Positions 44,831-57,768 of a DNA stretch of 64,000 bases are shown here, piece by piece. Made by a program: the position numbers and the translations under genes. Every line of letters starts with the position of its first letter. The stretch's first letter is position 1. This DNA comes from Takifugu bimaculatus (lineage: Eukaryota; Chordata; Actinopteri; Tetraodontiformes; Tetraodontidae). The notes below the pieces were generated by a model. It was not told the origin of the DNA and searched no databases. It was given only the letters and a program-made list of their open reading frames with translations. Location: assembly GCA_004026145.2 (NCBI GenBank), contig CP034987.1, positions 2,306,014 through 2,370,013 on the forward strand. The letters are read 5' to 3'.

Positions 44831-46822
44831 CAGTGATGCTGAACGGGCGCTTTCGCGTTGTTGACAACCATCTATCCAAAAACGGGACCTTTAAAAAAAA
44901 CTGTAAGTAACTTTTTCAAAACAAACTTTAAAAAACAAACAAAAAACCACACTACAGTTAATGAAGCGTTATTCCCATGATAGAAAGGGGGGGGGGGGGG
45001 GGGGTCAATCCGTCTTGGATTGGCAGCATGTTGTCTGGTCCGTTGATGGATTTGTGTATTTAAAAATGACGTCATTTTCTCTGACACTTTTTTTTTTAAA
45101 GTGCTGAGTCTGCTCATTTTCAAATCCTCTGAATGAAAAGGATGGGGGGCGGGGGGGGGATGTGTCAAGGGAGGCCGGTTGATAATACTCCTCAAATCCT
45201 AATCCATGTGCCCGTTTCTATGAAAATATTATATCACGTGATTCCCGCCGACCTCGTGCGTCTGCTGCAAAAGAGTGCGTGAAAATGACCGCCTTCTGCT
45301 TTGGAGCGCGCAAACAGATGCACAAACACCTATGAAGTCACCTCTTCTTGTTGGGTTGGAAACTCGGGGGGGGGGGGGGGGGCAGGTTCAAACCTGTCAG
45401 GCCTGCAGCTCAGCCCTCCCTCCGCTGCTTCCCACCCTCATTCCTTCCCTCTTCCATTTATTATCTTCCTCCTTTCCCTCTCTCTCCCTCTCTTTACATT
45501 TCCCTCCATCACCTTAATGTCACTACTTGCACCCTCTCCCCTCCCCTTCCCACAACACACACACACACGCACACACGCACACACACATACACACATACTT
45601 TCCACTTCTTAGCCCACTGTTGCCCTCTCTCTCCTTGCTCTCACTCTTTCCCATAACATCAGGACCCACTTTGCTGTCTTCCCTGTGCTTTCCGTCACGC
45701 GAGCCCAAAGTTTTCGAGCGCGTGTGCGCCCGGAGGGTGAAGAGTCCCGCTCCCCCCTCGTCGCCATCGTCTCCACCTATGAGGCGTCCCCATCAATGGA
45801 GCTATCTCGCTTGTTTCGAGGTCAAAGGCAGCTGAAAAGTAAGGACGCACCGTCTGATTTGGTCAGCCCGATACAATTCCTGGGCTTTTGGTGTCGGGTT
45901 ACCAATCTGATACCAGTGTTTAATTAATAAACCACATGCCTCCCTGTGCAGAGGTGAGATCAGGCTTTTCTCGACCTAAATATCTCTTTGCTGACGCTGT
46001 TACTCACACAGTTTTATACATTCGAGCCATTGATCTGAAGTCACTGATCGGGTGTTATAAACGGTGGTTTAAAACAAGGCAACGAGCTCGATTCTGAATC
46101 TAACCGGTCACAAAACATCCCATGTGTTGCTGCTCTCACTGGTGAGTAAGCTTTTCACATCAGTCCCCTGCCTCCTGAAGAGCAGCATGCATGGGGCCAG
46201 CCTGAGTCAGCAGTCAATGCGTCCTATTATGCTGATATTTTTTTGCCCCTGACGACTTTATTTTTATGCTGTGAGTAAAAAAAGCGCGTATCCTCTTAAG
46301 GCCCAGCTGATCTTAATGGAAGCCTGTATTTGCACGCTGAAACAATCGCACTTAATGTTCCGGAGTCCTCAGCAAAATCGGATGCTGGAAGACCTTCATG
46401 TCCTCCCGTTGTTTAGATTTTTACGAGCCATAATCGGTCCCAACGCAGAAACAGGGCTTTTATTATACTTCCCCTAATAAAGCCGGTGGAAAGGCAAGGG
46501 ATTTTTGTTCCTGCTGGCACCGAACGGATCGTTTTCCCCGAGATAATGTCGTGTCTCAGGGTGGAACATCCATCATCTTTGCTATTATTACGCATGGCTT
46601 CCACAATAACGGCAGGGTAACAGGAGGATGGCCGGATCGTACTTGCTCGGTGCGATTCACCCGGCGCCATTGTCTCTGTGTGATTGCAAATCCAGGGCAG
46701 AGTGAAAAGGCCTCCCGCTGAATGAAGCCCCTGCGCAGTCGCGGCCTCCCAGCGACGCCTCGGATCCACGTGCGGCGAGAGAAGGCGGCCCGGGTTAATG
46801 CGCTTTTGTCTTCTCTCTCCAG
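44442..46822. other. CREB5 5' intron region
   Basis: Contains long G tracts (about 44988-45004 and 45367-45382), a CA tract (45552-45598) and the palindromic CRE. A possible alternative 5' exon ends near 45838 at AAA|GTAAGG, but its short ATG frame does not join the next exon in phase, so no coding is claimed. Confidence 0.5.
45063..45078. promoter_or_regulatory. 16-base palindrome centred on a CRE
   Basis: AAAATGACGTCATTTT is a perfect palindrome with a full CRE at its core (45067-45074), in CREB5 intron 1. Confidence 0.55.
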
Positions 46823-46835
46823 GTTTGCCAATGAC

Positions 46836-49800
46836 ATGAATGACAAGCAGGACCGGCCTTATGTGTGCAGCGCTCCCGGCTGCTCCCAGGTTAGTTTGGA
46901 TACGGGGCAGGGTTAGCCCTGCCTTTTCACAGCTCCACAGGGAAATATTTGATTATAATTCTGAGATTAGGTCATTAATCATGTTGGGGGGCACAATGTG
47001 GTCCAGGCTGAGAGTAATAGGCTTTATCATACTTAAAGGATTAACACAAAGGCTGTACTTATTGTGTATAAGCACAAAAATCCAAATTTACACTATAAAA
47101 CTGCAGATTTGACAGATTCTGTTTTGATGAGAACCTTTTGTGTTGGTCATCTTTCATTGCTCAGCGCTTCCAGTCAGAGGAGCATCTGCTCATCCACAGA
47201 CACAAGCATGAGATGACCCTCAAGTTCTCCTCCATCAAGACCGACGCAGCCTTTACAGGTAAGACCACCAAGGCTGTCTCTCCGGGATCAGTGCTTGAAA
47301 AAATTACCTCTCAAGCTAAAGTGCAAAGTCAGGGAAAATGCGATGTGTGTGTCTGATTATGTAATGTCCATCTGCACTGCCTCGGCACCTCATACTCAAA
47401 TATGATATTCTTTCACGATGGAATGACTTTGAGGCTTCCTCTTATTTGGGAAAATTTGGAGCATGCTGGAACAAGTCAAGGCAAGAGGAATATTTGGGAA
47501 TCTATTTGAGTTTGAGTTAATGTCAGAATTTCTACATTTTTTCCACTTCAGAGACACTGACTGTGTGGAAGTTGGGGATTAAAGTGCAGTTTTAGAAAAA
47601 AAAAAACATAAAGAAGAGGTTTGCGATACTCGTGTCAAATTCAGCGTCCTTAAATTTCCTTTCTTTAGAAGAGGATAAAATCTACATAAACCAACTATAG
47701 AATTGTTATTTTTACCCCCGACTCCATGTTTCACCTAGTGGTAGCTGAGGTAACGTTAGCTTGAATTAATTTGTGTTTCATCACTTATTATTCTTGCTGA
47801 TTTTTGCAGGAAATGCTGTTTTTTTTAGCTGTTTTGTTCTTTCCTGTGACTGCAGCGACGGCCTTGAAGCTCAGTCACATGGAAAAGAATCAGGTATCGA
47901 CTCTATTCTCCCCACTGCTACTCAGATTCACTATACAATATTTATTAACGCCCGAAATGTCCAAATTATACCACAGTCAGCACCTGATCTTCATTCTTTC
48001 ATGTATGTGGACTATGGAAACAGGCTTCAGAGTAAAACTTTCAGATCCAAAATCTAGTTTATTATCAAACATTTAAATATTTCCATGCAAAAAATAAATT
48101 CATCCAGAAATTAGAATATTTTATAATGTAAAAATATCAATAGCACAGAAAATCAGAACTCTGCTGTAGAAGGAACAAAATTGAATTGACAAAAAGATGA
48201 AGACAAATTAAACACCTTTAAATGGAAAAAAAATCAAACCCTGACGTGCAAAATCGCTGCAGCACTAACCAGCTTATGCACCCGATCGCGTGGCACGACC
48301 TGTCACCATGGCTACATCAGCCCGTCTGTATGTAAACAGCAGCGAGACTCAGAACCTCTAGTGTCCACTCCTCTGCGCTTTCCTCCCCGCGTCCTGCAGT
48401 CCGTCACGCCTCCTGCAGGAAACCTCACGTCAAAACACAGACCCCCGCTGACATTTGACCCCGCATATTTAGGCGGCTCCGTCAGACAGACTAATGATAC
48501 CACAAAGAGCGGCAGCTGGTGCATCGGCGAGGAGGAGGAGAAGCAAATGTCACAAATCGGGAGAGACTGCTGCAGCCAGAAAAAAAGCTGTGCGTTGACG
48601 CCATTCTTGTGTGCTTTTGGCTGTTCCTCTCACAGATCAGACTCCGACTCCAACCCGATTTTTGCAGAACTGCGAGGAGGTCGGCCTGTTTAAAGAGATC
48701 GAGGAAGAGTTTCTGCAAGAGCAGGAGAGGAAAAGAACAAAGAGGTATATCTTTCTAAAGAACCGGAGAACCGAGTTACGGAGATCCAGGAAGAAGTTGC
48801 TATTTACGCTCTCTTCCCATCTTAAGTGACCAACACAGAGCATTACAAGGAAAAGATGAAGCAGTCAGACCCAATCAGATTAGATGCCCAAACCCTTACC
48901 TAAACAATCAATTCATTGGATGTTTTCGGATGATAGATCATTGTTTTACGCCCCACTTTTCCGAGCGTTCCATGACCTGCTGCGGACGTTCGTCCCTTCA
49001 AAGAGGTGCACAGAGGAGACGGTGTAGTGTTAGCGTCTATGCTGAGGGAGACAACTCTGTTGTGTTATTGATATGATTATGTGCACATCCTGCACCAGCC
49101 AGGTTAGCTCATGGGCTATACCACTTTAACTGACCTCCAGGGGATGTTCAGTGACTTTGGTTTGTCTTTTTATAAATCGCCCTGTATTACGCTTGTATAC
49201 CCTTGCTCACTGACACTTTTGTCCTCATAGTGTAATTGTGAATGACTGCTGTATGTATGAAGAAGGAGCCCCTTAAAACACTCTAAAGAGACTCATATTA
49301 TTTGTATGTTTTGGTTTTTTTGGTGCTCAAGCGGCTCCAACAGCTAACCTCTCAAACTACAGCTACCCTGCAAAAATGCCAGCGTCTCACCCCTCTCACC
49401 CCCAGATTCTCTCCCATAACGGGCGGTCCTGTATGACCCAGCACGCGCACCCACAGCCGCAGCTGCACCATCCCCACACGCTTCCCCTGCAGCATCCGCA
49501 GAGCCACGGCAGCATGATGGGCCCAAGCTGCAGCCACAACCCGCAGCATGTTCTCTCCTCCTCCCTGGAGAGGCTGGTCGTCACCCAGACTTCTTCCACG
49601 CTCACACACTCAGGGTGAGTGTAAACACCCAGCGTGTACGGCGCACAATCGCCATCACTGCAAATGTGTCCACGCAAAGTCCTCATATTTTAGCATCTTC
49701 CGGACTGTTTTATGTGCAGTGGAAACACTCTTGATTTTACTCTCCATAGTTCTCATAAATGATGCAGTTTCATGACATATGGCATTTTTATGACTGTAAA

Positions 49801-52800
49801 AGAGAGTGGGCATCGCAGACAGACAGGAAGTATGGCTGAGAACCAGGAGGAAATTGTCACGCAAACCAAGATTGCCACTCACTGCCTGGTTTCTGCGTTC
49901 CACCTCCGGGTCACCTGGTTGCCATCACATAAACAGAAGGCTTCCCGTCCCTCAGACGCTTCATCGCTTTAGACCTCGTAGACAACCAGGAACGTCTTCA
50001 CGTGTCTGATGTCAATTAGATGAATCAAGGCACCAGAGGCGAGTCACTGGTATAATTAGTGCTAAACATCTGGACCAGACCAGACTGGAGAGGACAGGAT
50101 AGGTGGGGGAGGGACGAAACGGACAGCTAGTTCAGGAAAGTAGTTTATAGTTCAGGAAATCAATGTCAGCTGACGTTGGTCAACGAAACAACCGAGCGTT
50201 ACTAAACCAACTGCGGATAGGATGTCCGACTGTTTCTCCTCGTGTTTGGTGCTGGGTTTCCATAGCAACCTGCTGTCTGGGTGTCTGGCTCTCGGCCCGC
50301 CACAACTGTTGTGGTTACATTGGGAAACGCTGTTTTGGTTTGTCTGAACTTTGCTGCGCGTTAACCAGGCCGCGTACCCCGGATTCGGCGGCGATGTCAC
50401 CGGCGATGACATCATCTCGAGGTCCGTCGGGTTGGCCAGGAGCCAGGCCGGTTAGGTCAGCACATGGCACCCCAGGTCTCCACGACTCCAACTGCGATCC
50501 CCGAGCTTCTTCCCTGCTCTTTCTAGCTGTCCCTTTTTTCCCTTTCTTGTTTATTTTTTGCTTCTATCTCCTCAGAGCTTCCATTGTCATTGCTTCACCC
50601 CAAACCAAAACCTCCCTTGTTTGTACTTTTTCGCTCGCATACAAAGGCGCTGTTTCTTCTTTTTCCTAATTCAGTAAAATCATTTATCCATTTTTTTTCT
50701 CGGATCTTGGCATATTTTGTTATTTACTTCTTGCGGTGTGATGCACATAGTTTTGGTCTTATGTGTCCACATTTAAGGATTCCAGACCTGAAATCCTGGA
50801 ATCCTTCCTTTCTCCACACCAAGATAACCTCAGTTCTCCCTTTATCCATCCCCCTCCTTTTTTTACAACACAAATGGTCACGGATCCATCAACATGTTAT
50901 TTTATCCAGGCGGCTGTCAGCACCAAGAAAAACATTGCCAAATCCTCTCCACAAATTATGTTAAGGAAATAATAAAAATGATTTGCAAATCATTAGAATG
51001 ACCAATGCCGTCATTAACAGGTTCAGGGAAACTGTCCCCACATGTAATATAATACTTCAATTTAAAAAAGCAAAGGGCCTCTAAGGTCCGAAAGACTCAA
51101 GAAACATTCCCCTCAAAGACAACAGAGTGAAAAAGTCGTTATAACGACCAGCGCTAACAACATTTCCACGGTACGCATAGCCAAGATGAATTAACGACGA
51201 TGAAGAAGTCAGCCAGAATCTCAAAACAGAGGGTGGAGCAGCGTATGAAATTTAGGTGGAGCGACCACATGTGGCAGTCATGTCCACGTATCTGGCAGTC
51301 TGGAACCTAACCAGTCCCGACTGGAGACATTCATTCACACCCACAGGGAAACAAAGGAGGCTTACATGGGGTTTTCAAAATGCACAAATGTGGATCTTTA
51401 AACATTTTTGTGTTATTTTGTGAATCCGCCCCACAATGGGGTGGCTGGTGATGGGTTTTCCTGTGCGTAGCCAGGGTTTTCTACCAAATACAGGCAGGTT
51501 CACTGGGTTCTCTCAGTCGTCTCCATGGTGTGATGGACCTCGTCCACCTGAGGGTAATGGAGATGGAAAGGTTGTGGGAATGAAAACAACCCTTTCTAAA
51601 AACAGCCCTGTTGTTTCAGAAACAAAACAAGGGTTTTTTTCCCCTGTAAAAACCCTTTCAGGAACCCCTGCATATGACTCGCCGTATCACTGTCCCAACT
51701 CCACCTGCCATTAAACCTGGCAGGTTTAATCCGCTTTTCTCCAAACTGGGATCAGCGAAACTGTGGAAGGCTCTGTGGCATGACTCCCCCTTCTCTCCCC
51801 TTCTCTCACCGCAGGCCAGTTCCCGGGTCGCTATCCTCCCTCCTCCACATGCAGAACAGACACAGGCAACCGCTACCGGCCTCCTTACCAGGCACCCTGC
51901 CAGACCCCGCCATGCAAGGGGCATCTGCTCAACACATGGTCGTAAGTATGGGAGGGCAGTGACTTACACACGCGCGTTTGCTCCAAGACATCTGCATTCA
52001 TGATTTATAGGTGCGCATATAGCGACCAGCTTGGTGGAGAACTTTGGTTTAGAAATATTCATGGCCGACAGAAGAATTCACTTTGCTGTTGCAGATGAAT
52101 TAATCAGGACCGGCCACACCTCAAATGGGTCTGACCTGGCATGGGACTCTTTAAAGTTGAGGCACAGGCAACGTATATGCCGAAGCTTTTTGTTGTGCGG
52201 TCCAGAGGTTACTTTTCTCTCTCTTCCTGAGCGAAAAAAGCAGATGGCTTTATTCATGGGTACAGCAGGTCCTGCTCACGCCCCCCTCCCCCCGCAGATC
52301 CACTTCTGAGATACGGACAGACCTCTGGTGACCATGACAATGTATTCATTTTTAAATAATAGACTTTAAAAGTGTTTCTAATGCGGTGCACAAGTTCATT
52401 TGGGATCAAGTCTGAACTTATGTCCATGTATTTATAATGAATAGGAAGAATACCTTAATGATTTCCTCAAAAGGTAAATGAATATCAAAGATAAACCTGG
52501 AGGTCAAAGGCCAACGTCACCATAAATCTTGAGCTAAGAAAAAATCAGTTAAAAAATCAAACTCTTCTCATCTGACTACAAACTAAAATACTAATACTGT
52601 TCTTTTATTTTTTTAACTGATATTATTATTTTCCACCACTGACACACACACTCACACAATTGTACTACTATCTTTGTGAGGACTTAATCCATCCCCTAGG
52701 CCCTAACCTCAACCCTAACCTCAGTACTACCACAAGTCAACCTTAAAACCAATTCTGAATTCTCAAACAGACGTTTGTGGTCGTGAGGACCAGCCAAAAT

Positions 52801-55800
52801 GTCCTCACTAGATTCTTGCTGTGGTCCTCACTATGAAGCACACCCAAGAGCACACACACAGGTCAAACCCTACAAGCTTTCTCCTCTTCCTTGGTTGTTT
52901 TATTTTCCTTTTGTCAACATGCTCTCAATCTCCCCCCTTGTAAATTTTGCATTTTGTCCCTCCTAGGTGCCTGTAGCATGCATTTTTAAACGTCTGTGTG
53001 CTATCAAAAGCAACTTCACAGGGAAAACTGTGAAATCACCTTGCACACACAGACACACACGCAGACAAACACACCCATGAGGGAATAGAGTGGCGAATGA
53101 AAAGTGGCTTCAAGTTTCTGCGTGGATTGCAGTCTAAAATCTGAACCCGCCAGCCTCTGTTGTCCAAAGACACACTTCCGTAACTCAAAGTTCTTCTAAT
53201 TTATTGCCGTTTCGTCTCACCGAGTTTCCTGTTTTGCACCAGCAGGCTGTGAAACAGGACCCCGGCCCTGCGACCGCCGCAGCAACTGTGTTAACTTGAC
53301 AGCACCGAGCGGTAACTCCACACTGAGCCGCAGTGGAAAAGTAAACGTTTGACACGCGGATCAGCGTTTCATGTACAGTTCTGTGTCTTCATTCACTGAT
53401 CCCTCCAGACTGAAATATCAAAGTGGTGTGTCATCCGGTCTTAGGAGATCTATGATGTAATCACAGGCCCCAGTGTCAGGGCGGTTCTATACAGTAAACA
53501 GAGCTGAAACACCCATGGCCCGTTCAGCGTGTGCTGTGTGTGTGTGGCTGCGCATGTGTTGCGTGTGTGCTTGAGTGGCAGCCTCGCTGGCTGGTAAAGC
53601 TGGCACAGGCAGCTCAGTGACCTCATACTTGGCACCGGCTAAATGTGCAGCCCTTTTTTTTTCTCGTTCTTGAATGGTTGAAGGTTACAGAAGGGGGGGA
53701 AAAATGTTACTCCTCTTAAAGAAATATTGTGTAACAGGGAGCAGATAGCAATTTTGCTGGGTGGGGGGGGCAGTGGCGGTTCAAGGTGGAGTGTTGATGT
53801 CATGCTCTAAATATGACCTCACCCTCTGCTCTTCTGAGAGTATGAGAAAGGTGAGATGAGGTTTAATTTAGCTCCTATAGTCTGTTTAGTCAGTTGATAC
53901 GACGGCGGGCCATAAAAACATCAAGCTGCGATCGGTAGCTTTTATTTCTGCAAATTTATCCACGAGTAGGTTGTAGCGGCTCGATTGTCTCTTTAATTTT
54001 GGGCGACGTTCTTCTTCGTGATGTCCCAGCTTGTGTGAACGACATCAGCTCAGGTCACGAGGCGTCAAGTCCAATATTGTTGGGTGGGGGTTCACTTATG
54101 TGAAGGCTCTTTTAATAATAATATTAATTATATAATAGACATGGGAGAGCCTGCTTAGAATGCAAATATGCAAACACTGGAACAGTAGCAGGATAGGATT
54201 TTAATAATAAATTATTTGTAGGAGGACACAGTATTAAGTGTCTCCGCTCAAAACACCTTTAATAATGCTGTGTAATTTCATATAACAAGCTGTTACATAT
54301 CCTATCTGGACATATTGGATTATAAAACAAACGGAATTAACATTTCTGTGACATCTTTGTGTCCCCATACGTACGAACATAGATATTTTATGAACATACT
54401 CTTTTGTCCCAACACCTAGAGATCCAATCAGACGTTGGGCCACCATTTTCATCAGCACCACCCAGGGATGGTCATCAACAACCCCGTGAAGTCCGTAGGT
54501 CACGTCATGGACACAATGGCCCTACGCCATTCTGCGCCCCTGCTACAGTCCCAGCAGCGGCCTCCCCATCACCACCACCAGCAGCAGCATTCGCAGTTTC
54601 CAGCTCCAAACTTCTACCAGCAGCAAGTTCACACCCCGCCACAACAATTGGGAGGCGCCCACAGCCGCCAGCTTCACCAGTCGATAGGTGTCCCACACAC
54701 TCAGGTTCACCGATCTCCTCCTCCTCACCTGCGCCAGAGCTCACCTCCTGTTCCGCCGCAGGTACGATTTCAGTTCTGCCGCTTCTTTCTGCATCCAGTC
54801 GCCGTGAAATTACATTTCACAACCCTGTTTTGGTTCCCCAGCTGTCGCCGGTGAAGCACCAGATTCACCCCCTGCACCCAGGAAACTCCCAGCATGCAGT
54901 GCAAGCAAGTGGGAGCTGCAACAGCGCTGCAGTGGGAGGCGTAGGGCGCCGCAGGAGGATAGTAGAGCAGGACCCCGATGAGCGGAGGCAGAAGTTCCTG
55001 GAACGCAACCGTGCGGCAGCCACCCGCTGCAGGCAGAAGAGGAAACTTTGGGTGTCGTCGCTGGAGAGGAAAGCCGAGGAACTGACGCACACAAACCTGC
55101 AGCTACAGGTGACACACCATCCGTCTGACAGCCACGGGCTGAACCAAACTCATAGATACTCAGTCTTTCTGTGTGTTTGCAGAATGAAGTGACAGCACTG
55201 AGAACTGAAGTGGGCCAACTCAAACAGATTCTGCTCACCCACAAAGACTGTCCTGTTACTGCACGTCAGAGAGACACACAGGTGTACCCCAGTGAGTAAA
55301 AACTTCCTACCCAGAATCCCCACCGCTAGCACTCGCACCAGCTTTGGCATCAGTGTTGCCCCTCTACCATGACAGACTATTACAAACCGGCCCACCACAA
55401 AGAGGACCGTGCAAGCGTCTGGTGAGCGAAATAGCACTTAAAAAGTGAAAACTTTTAATCCAATTGTTTCTGATTATGGTACATGCACTTTTATCAATGT
55501 GGAGAGCCAATCAGGGGAAAGCACCGCACTCTTCAATTTCCATTTATTTGTATTATATTCACACATATTTTATGAACCAGACTGTGATGGGAGTACGATA
55601 TATTTCTTTGCAGTTGCTGCATGCCCATCCTGCAATTTAGCAGGCTAAAATTGGAAATTTCCCCCAAATTAATCTGGAATGTCACATAAAATCAAGCACA
55701 TCGCGGCTTTCTCCGAAGCTGCCATTGTTTTAACCATTTGTCTTTGTCTGTTGATGTCTTTTTATTTGGAATTTTAATAAAAGAGATATTTTCTTTTAAT

Positions 55801-56099
55801 TTGAGCCACCATTGTTGCTTTGTTTTGCTTTTTTGTTCCTTTTTTGTCCTTTTTGTTTTTGCAAGGGCATGCATACAGCCTAGCCCCGCCCCCCCTGTCA
55901 CATAACACAGACAGTAAACGCAGGATGACAGACTTTGATTGACAGCCTGTCTCTGTGTCCAGCTGCAGGGCTGAGCCCAGGAGGAAGTCCCACCCATGTA
56001 GGTGCTGGGTCTCAGTTGCATGCCATCCAACACAACAGCATTTCCACCTCCTCGACATCAAGGGGCAACACTGGTCATGATCCCCAGCCTGGCCGCTGA
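46836..56099 (+). CDS. creb5: cAMP-responsive element-binding protein 5 (ATF2-like bZIP factor)
   Basis: Nuclear bZIP transcription factor of the ATF2/CREB5 group that binds CREs as homodimer or with JUN. Coding exons: 46836-46889, 47165-47258, 48636-48744, 49363-49614 (or from 49332, see below), 51815-51941, 54420-54761, 54842-55108, 55183-55291, 55963-56099; about 496 residues, near the human 508. Start: the ATG of MNDKQDRPYVCSAPGC, matching a known CREB5 start; its exon begins at 46823. Domains: C2H2 finger (C11, C16, H29, H33), the DQTPTPTR motif with Thr52/Thr54 matching ATF2 phospho-sites, PVPGSLSSLLHMQNR, a His/Gln-rich exon, basic region about 372-396 (FLERNRAAATRCRQKRK) and leucine zipper about 400-430. 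The acceptor at 49331 is out of phase with the previous exon; 49363 keeps frame. Stop TGA is 56097-56099. Identity is secure; exon 4 start is not. Confidence 0.93.
47259..48635. other. CREB5 intron
   Basis: AT-rich; no feature supported. Confidence 0.55.
49615..51814. other. CREB5 intron (2.2 kb)
   Basis: Contains a 14-base palindrome GTCGTTATAACGAC (51135-51148) and short inverted repeats with AAGGGTTTTT/AAAAACCCTT arms near 51629-51655. No exon is supported. Confidence 0.5.
51942..54419. other. CREB5 intron (2.5 kb)
   Basis: Contains the second copy of the dispersed repeat (about 52640-52850) and an imperfect DR1 (AGGTCA-A-AGGCCA, 52501-52513). No exon is supported. Confidence 0.5.
52640..52850. 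repeat. Dispersed teleost-type repeat, copy 2
   Basis: Has CACACACTCACACAATTG, then CTATCTTTGTGAGGACTTAA, CCCTAACCTCAACCCTAACC, and a GTGAGGACC...TCCTCACTA end. It matches copy 1 (4930-5050) in order and orientation. The GGAC-containing ends give weak inverted-repeat symmetry. Confidence 0.6.
55292..55962. other. CREB5 last intron
   Basis: No feature supported beyond T-rich runs. Confidence 0.55.
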
Positions 56100-56870
56100 C
56101 CCACACCGTAGAGAAAGGGTGGGTGGTCTGCGGCCTGGGGAGGGGTCTGAATCCTGAGCCTGAATGACCTTTCTGAAGGTCACTAAAGCGTCTCTCTCAT
56201 TTTTCATTTTTTTATTTAGCGGTGGATCCATATATCTTTACATTATAGGTAAAAATCTGGGTAAATGTATTCAATGTGAAACCTGAGGTACAGTATTTTT
56301 CAATACTAGCATTATTTATGGTTGAAGAGGACAAGAGAATCATGCAACGGTCATCCATAATTAATGCAAAGCAAAAAAAAAGAAGGTATGGATGCCTGCT
56401 GAAAAAGTTGAGGGTTACAAGGCAACTGGATCTTGTGTTTACTCTAGAATGATCTGTTCCTGTTCATTGCAGTTCGCAGCACATTTGCCTGCCACCCAAT
56501 GACTATGCACAAAACAATTATCATACATTTTCTTTTTTTTTTTTGCTCGTATATCTTGCACTAATTATAAAAAAAAGCTTACGTATAAGTTTTATATCTT
56601 CTTACTATGCACATTTAAATTCACACCTTGCCTTCTCTTCTGAGCAGCTAATCAAAATCTGTATTTTTATACAAATAATTAACACTAGGGAGGGAGGGGG
56701 AGGCTTTTTTAAGAGTTCAAATTGAACCTGTGCCTGTCCTGATAAAAAACAACAACTATGTGCAGTATTTCCTTTTAAGCACTTTTTTTTCTACCTGCTC
56801 TAGAGCAAAATGATTATCAGTCACCAGTGTCTCAATCTGTGTCAACTAATAAAGAAAACACTTATTCTGG
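56100..56870 (+). other. creb5: CREB5 3' UTR (at least this part)
   Basis: Extends from the stop codon to an AATAAA at 56848-56853. The family often has a longer 3' UTR, so later signals may be used. Confidence 0.5.
56848..56853 (+). terminator. Candidate CREB5 polyadenylation signal
   Basis: AATAAA about 750 bases after the stop, followed by T/G-rich sequence. Confidence 0.45.
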
Positions 56871-57413
56871 TTCTTCTTCTGTTTTTTAAATACCATAATA
56901 GGAGCATATCCTGTTATTAAATGTGCTAGACTACATTTGGCAGTTTTATTGCACATACAGTTTGGTGTAGTCTGCCATCTAGCGACCGGTTTGGGTTAGT
57001 GATTGCTGTCGTGAAAAAGAAAATGTAAATAATTGTGTTTTTTTGTTTTTTTTTTGCTTTTATAGCATTAATTGTATCACTTTGTAAAACATAAACATAC
57101 TTATAAATCATGACTCAGTGATATGGACTAATTGTAGGCAGCACTGTACTCCACTGACAACTTAATGAAGGCACGATTTAATAGTGGCAGTACCAACCCT
57201 CACATGATTGCAAAGGCAAAGGTTCCACAACATCCTAAACTATCATAAATCAGTTGGACACACTCAAAATTCAATTGGTCCATTTTAAAATCATCGACAT
57301 GTGGAAAAGCACACTAGAGTTATGCTGAAAAAGCAGTCAAATAAGCAGGGTTCCAGAGGACAGTTAATATGTAAATTGGAGCTAAAATGACAATAATTCA
57401 CATTGAAAGGGAT

Positions 57414-57419
57414 TTTATT
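57414..57419 (-). terminator. Candidate TRIL polyadenylation signal
   Basis: AATAAA on the minus strand, about 350 bases past the TRIL stop. Confidence 0.4.
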
Positions 57420-57768
57420 CTTTCATGTAATACAGTAAAAAAAAAAAAGGAAAGTATAAAACAATGATACAAATGTTTTGCCAGCCAGCTGCAACTATCA
57501 CCCAATGTACAGTTGCGAGTTTATATGATGTCTGCGATTAGATACGAGCACCGCGGATGGAACCAGCGATCAACCATGCATACGTGTTTACTTTCACACA
57601 GAAATATCTGCAGGTGCAAGGATATTATGGAGGAAGAGCAGAGGTGGGAAGAGGAAATGAGAGGGACAGGACTTCCTTTGTGGGTTAGCTGTGTTCGGCT
57701 CTGACGTATTAATGAATTTCAGTCCCCAGAGACAAAAACTGGTGACAACCAGGCTGCAGATTTGCAGC

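Noticed and set aside
45552..45598. Regular CA repeats resembling an array
   Set aside because: Simple microsatellite with no spacers; not a CRISPR array.
45270..45927. Overlapping Pro/Ser/His-rich frames in CREB5 intron 1
   Set aside because: Driven by pyrimidine-rich and CA-repeat sequence; the ATG frame near 45799 does not join the next exon in phase.
51436..51962. Open frame upstream of the CREB5 exon at 51815 as a separate gene
   Set aside because: Only the part after the acceptor matches CREB5; the upstream part is intron.
52690..52730. CCCTAACC-like units as an interstitial telomere
   Set aside because: Only a few imperfect units embedded in a dispersed repeat.
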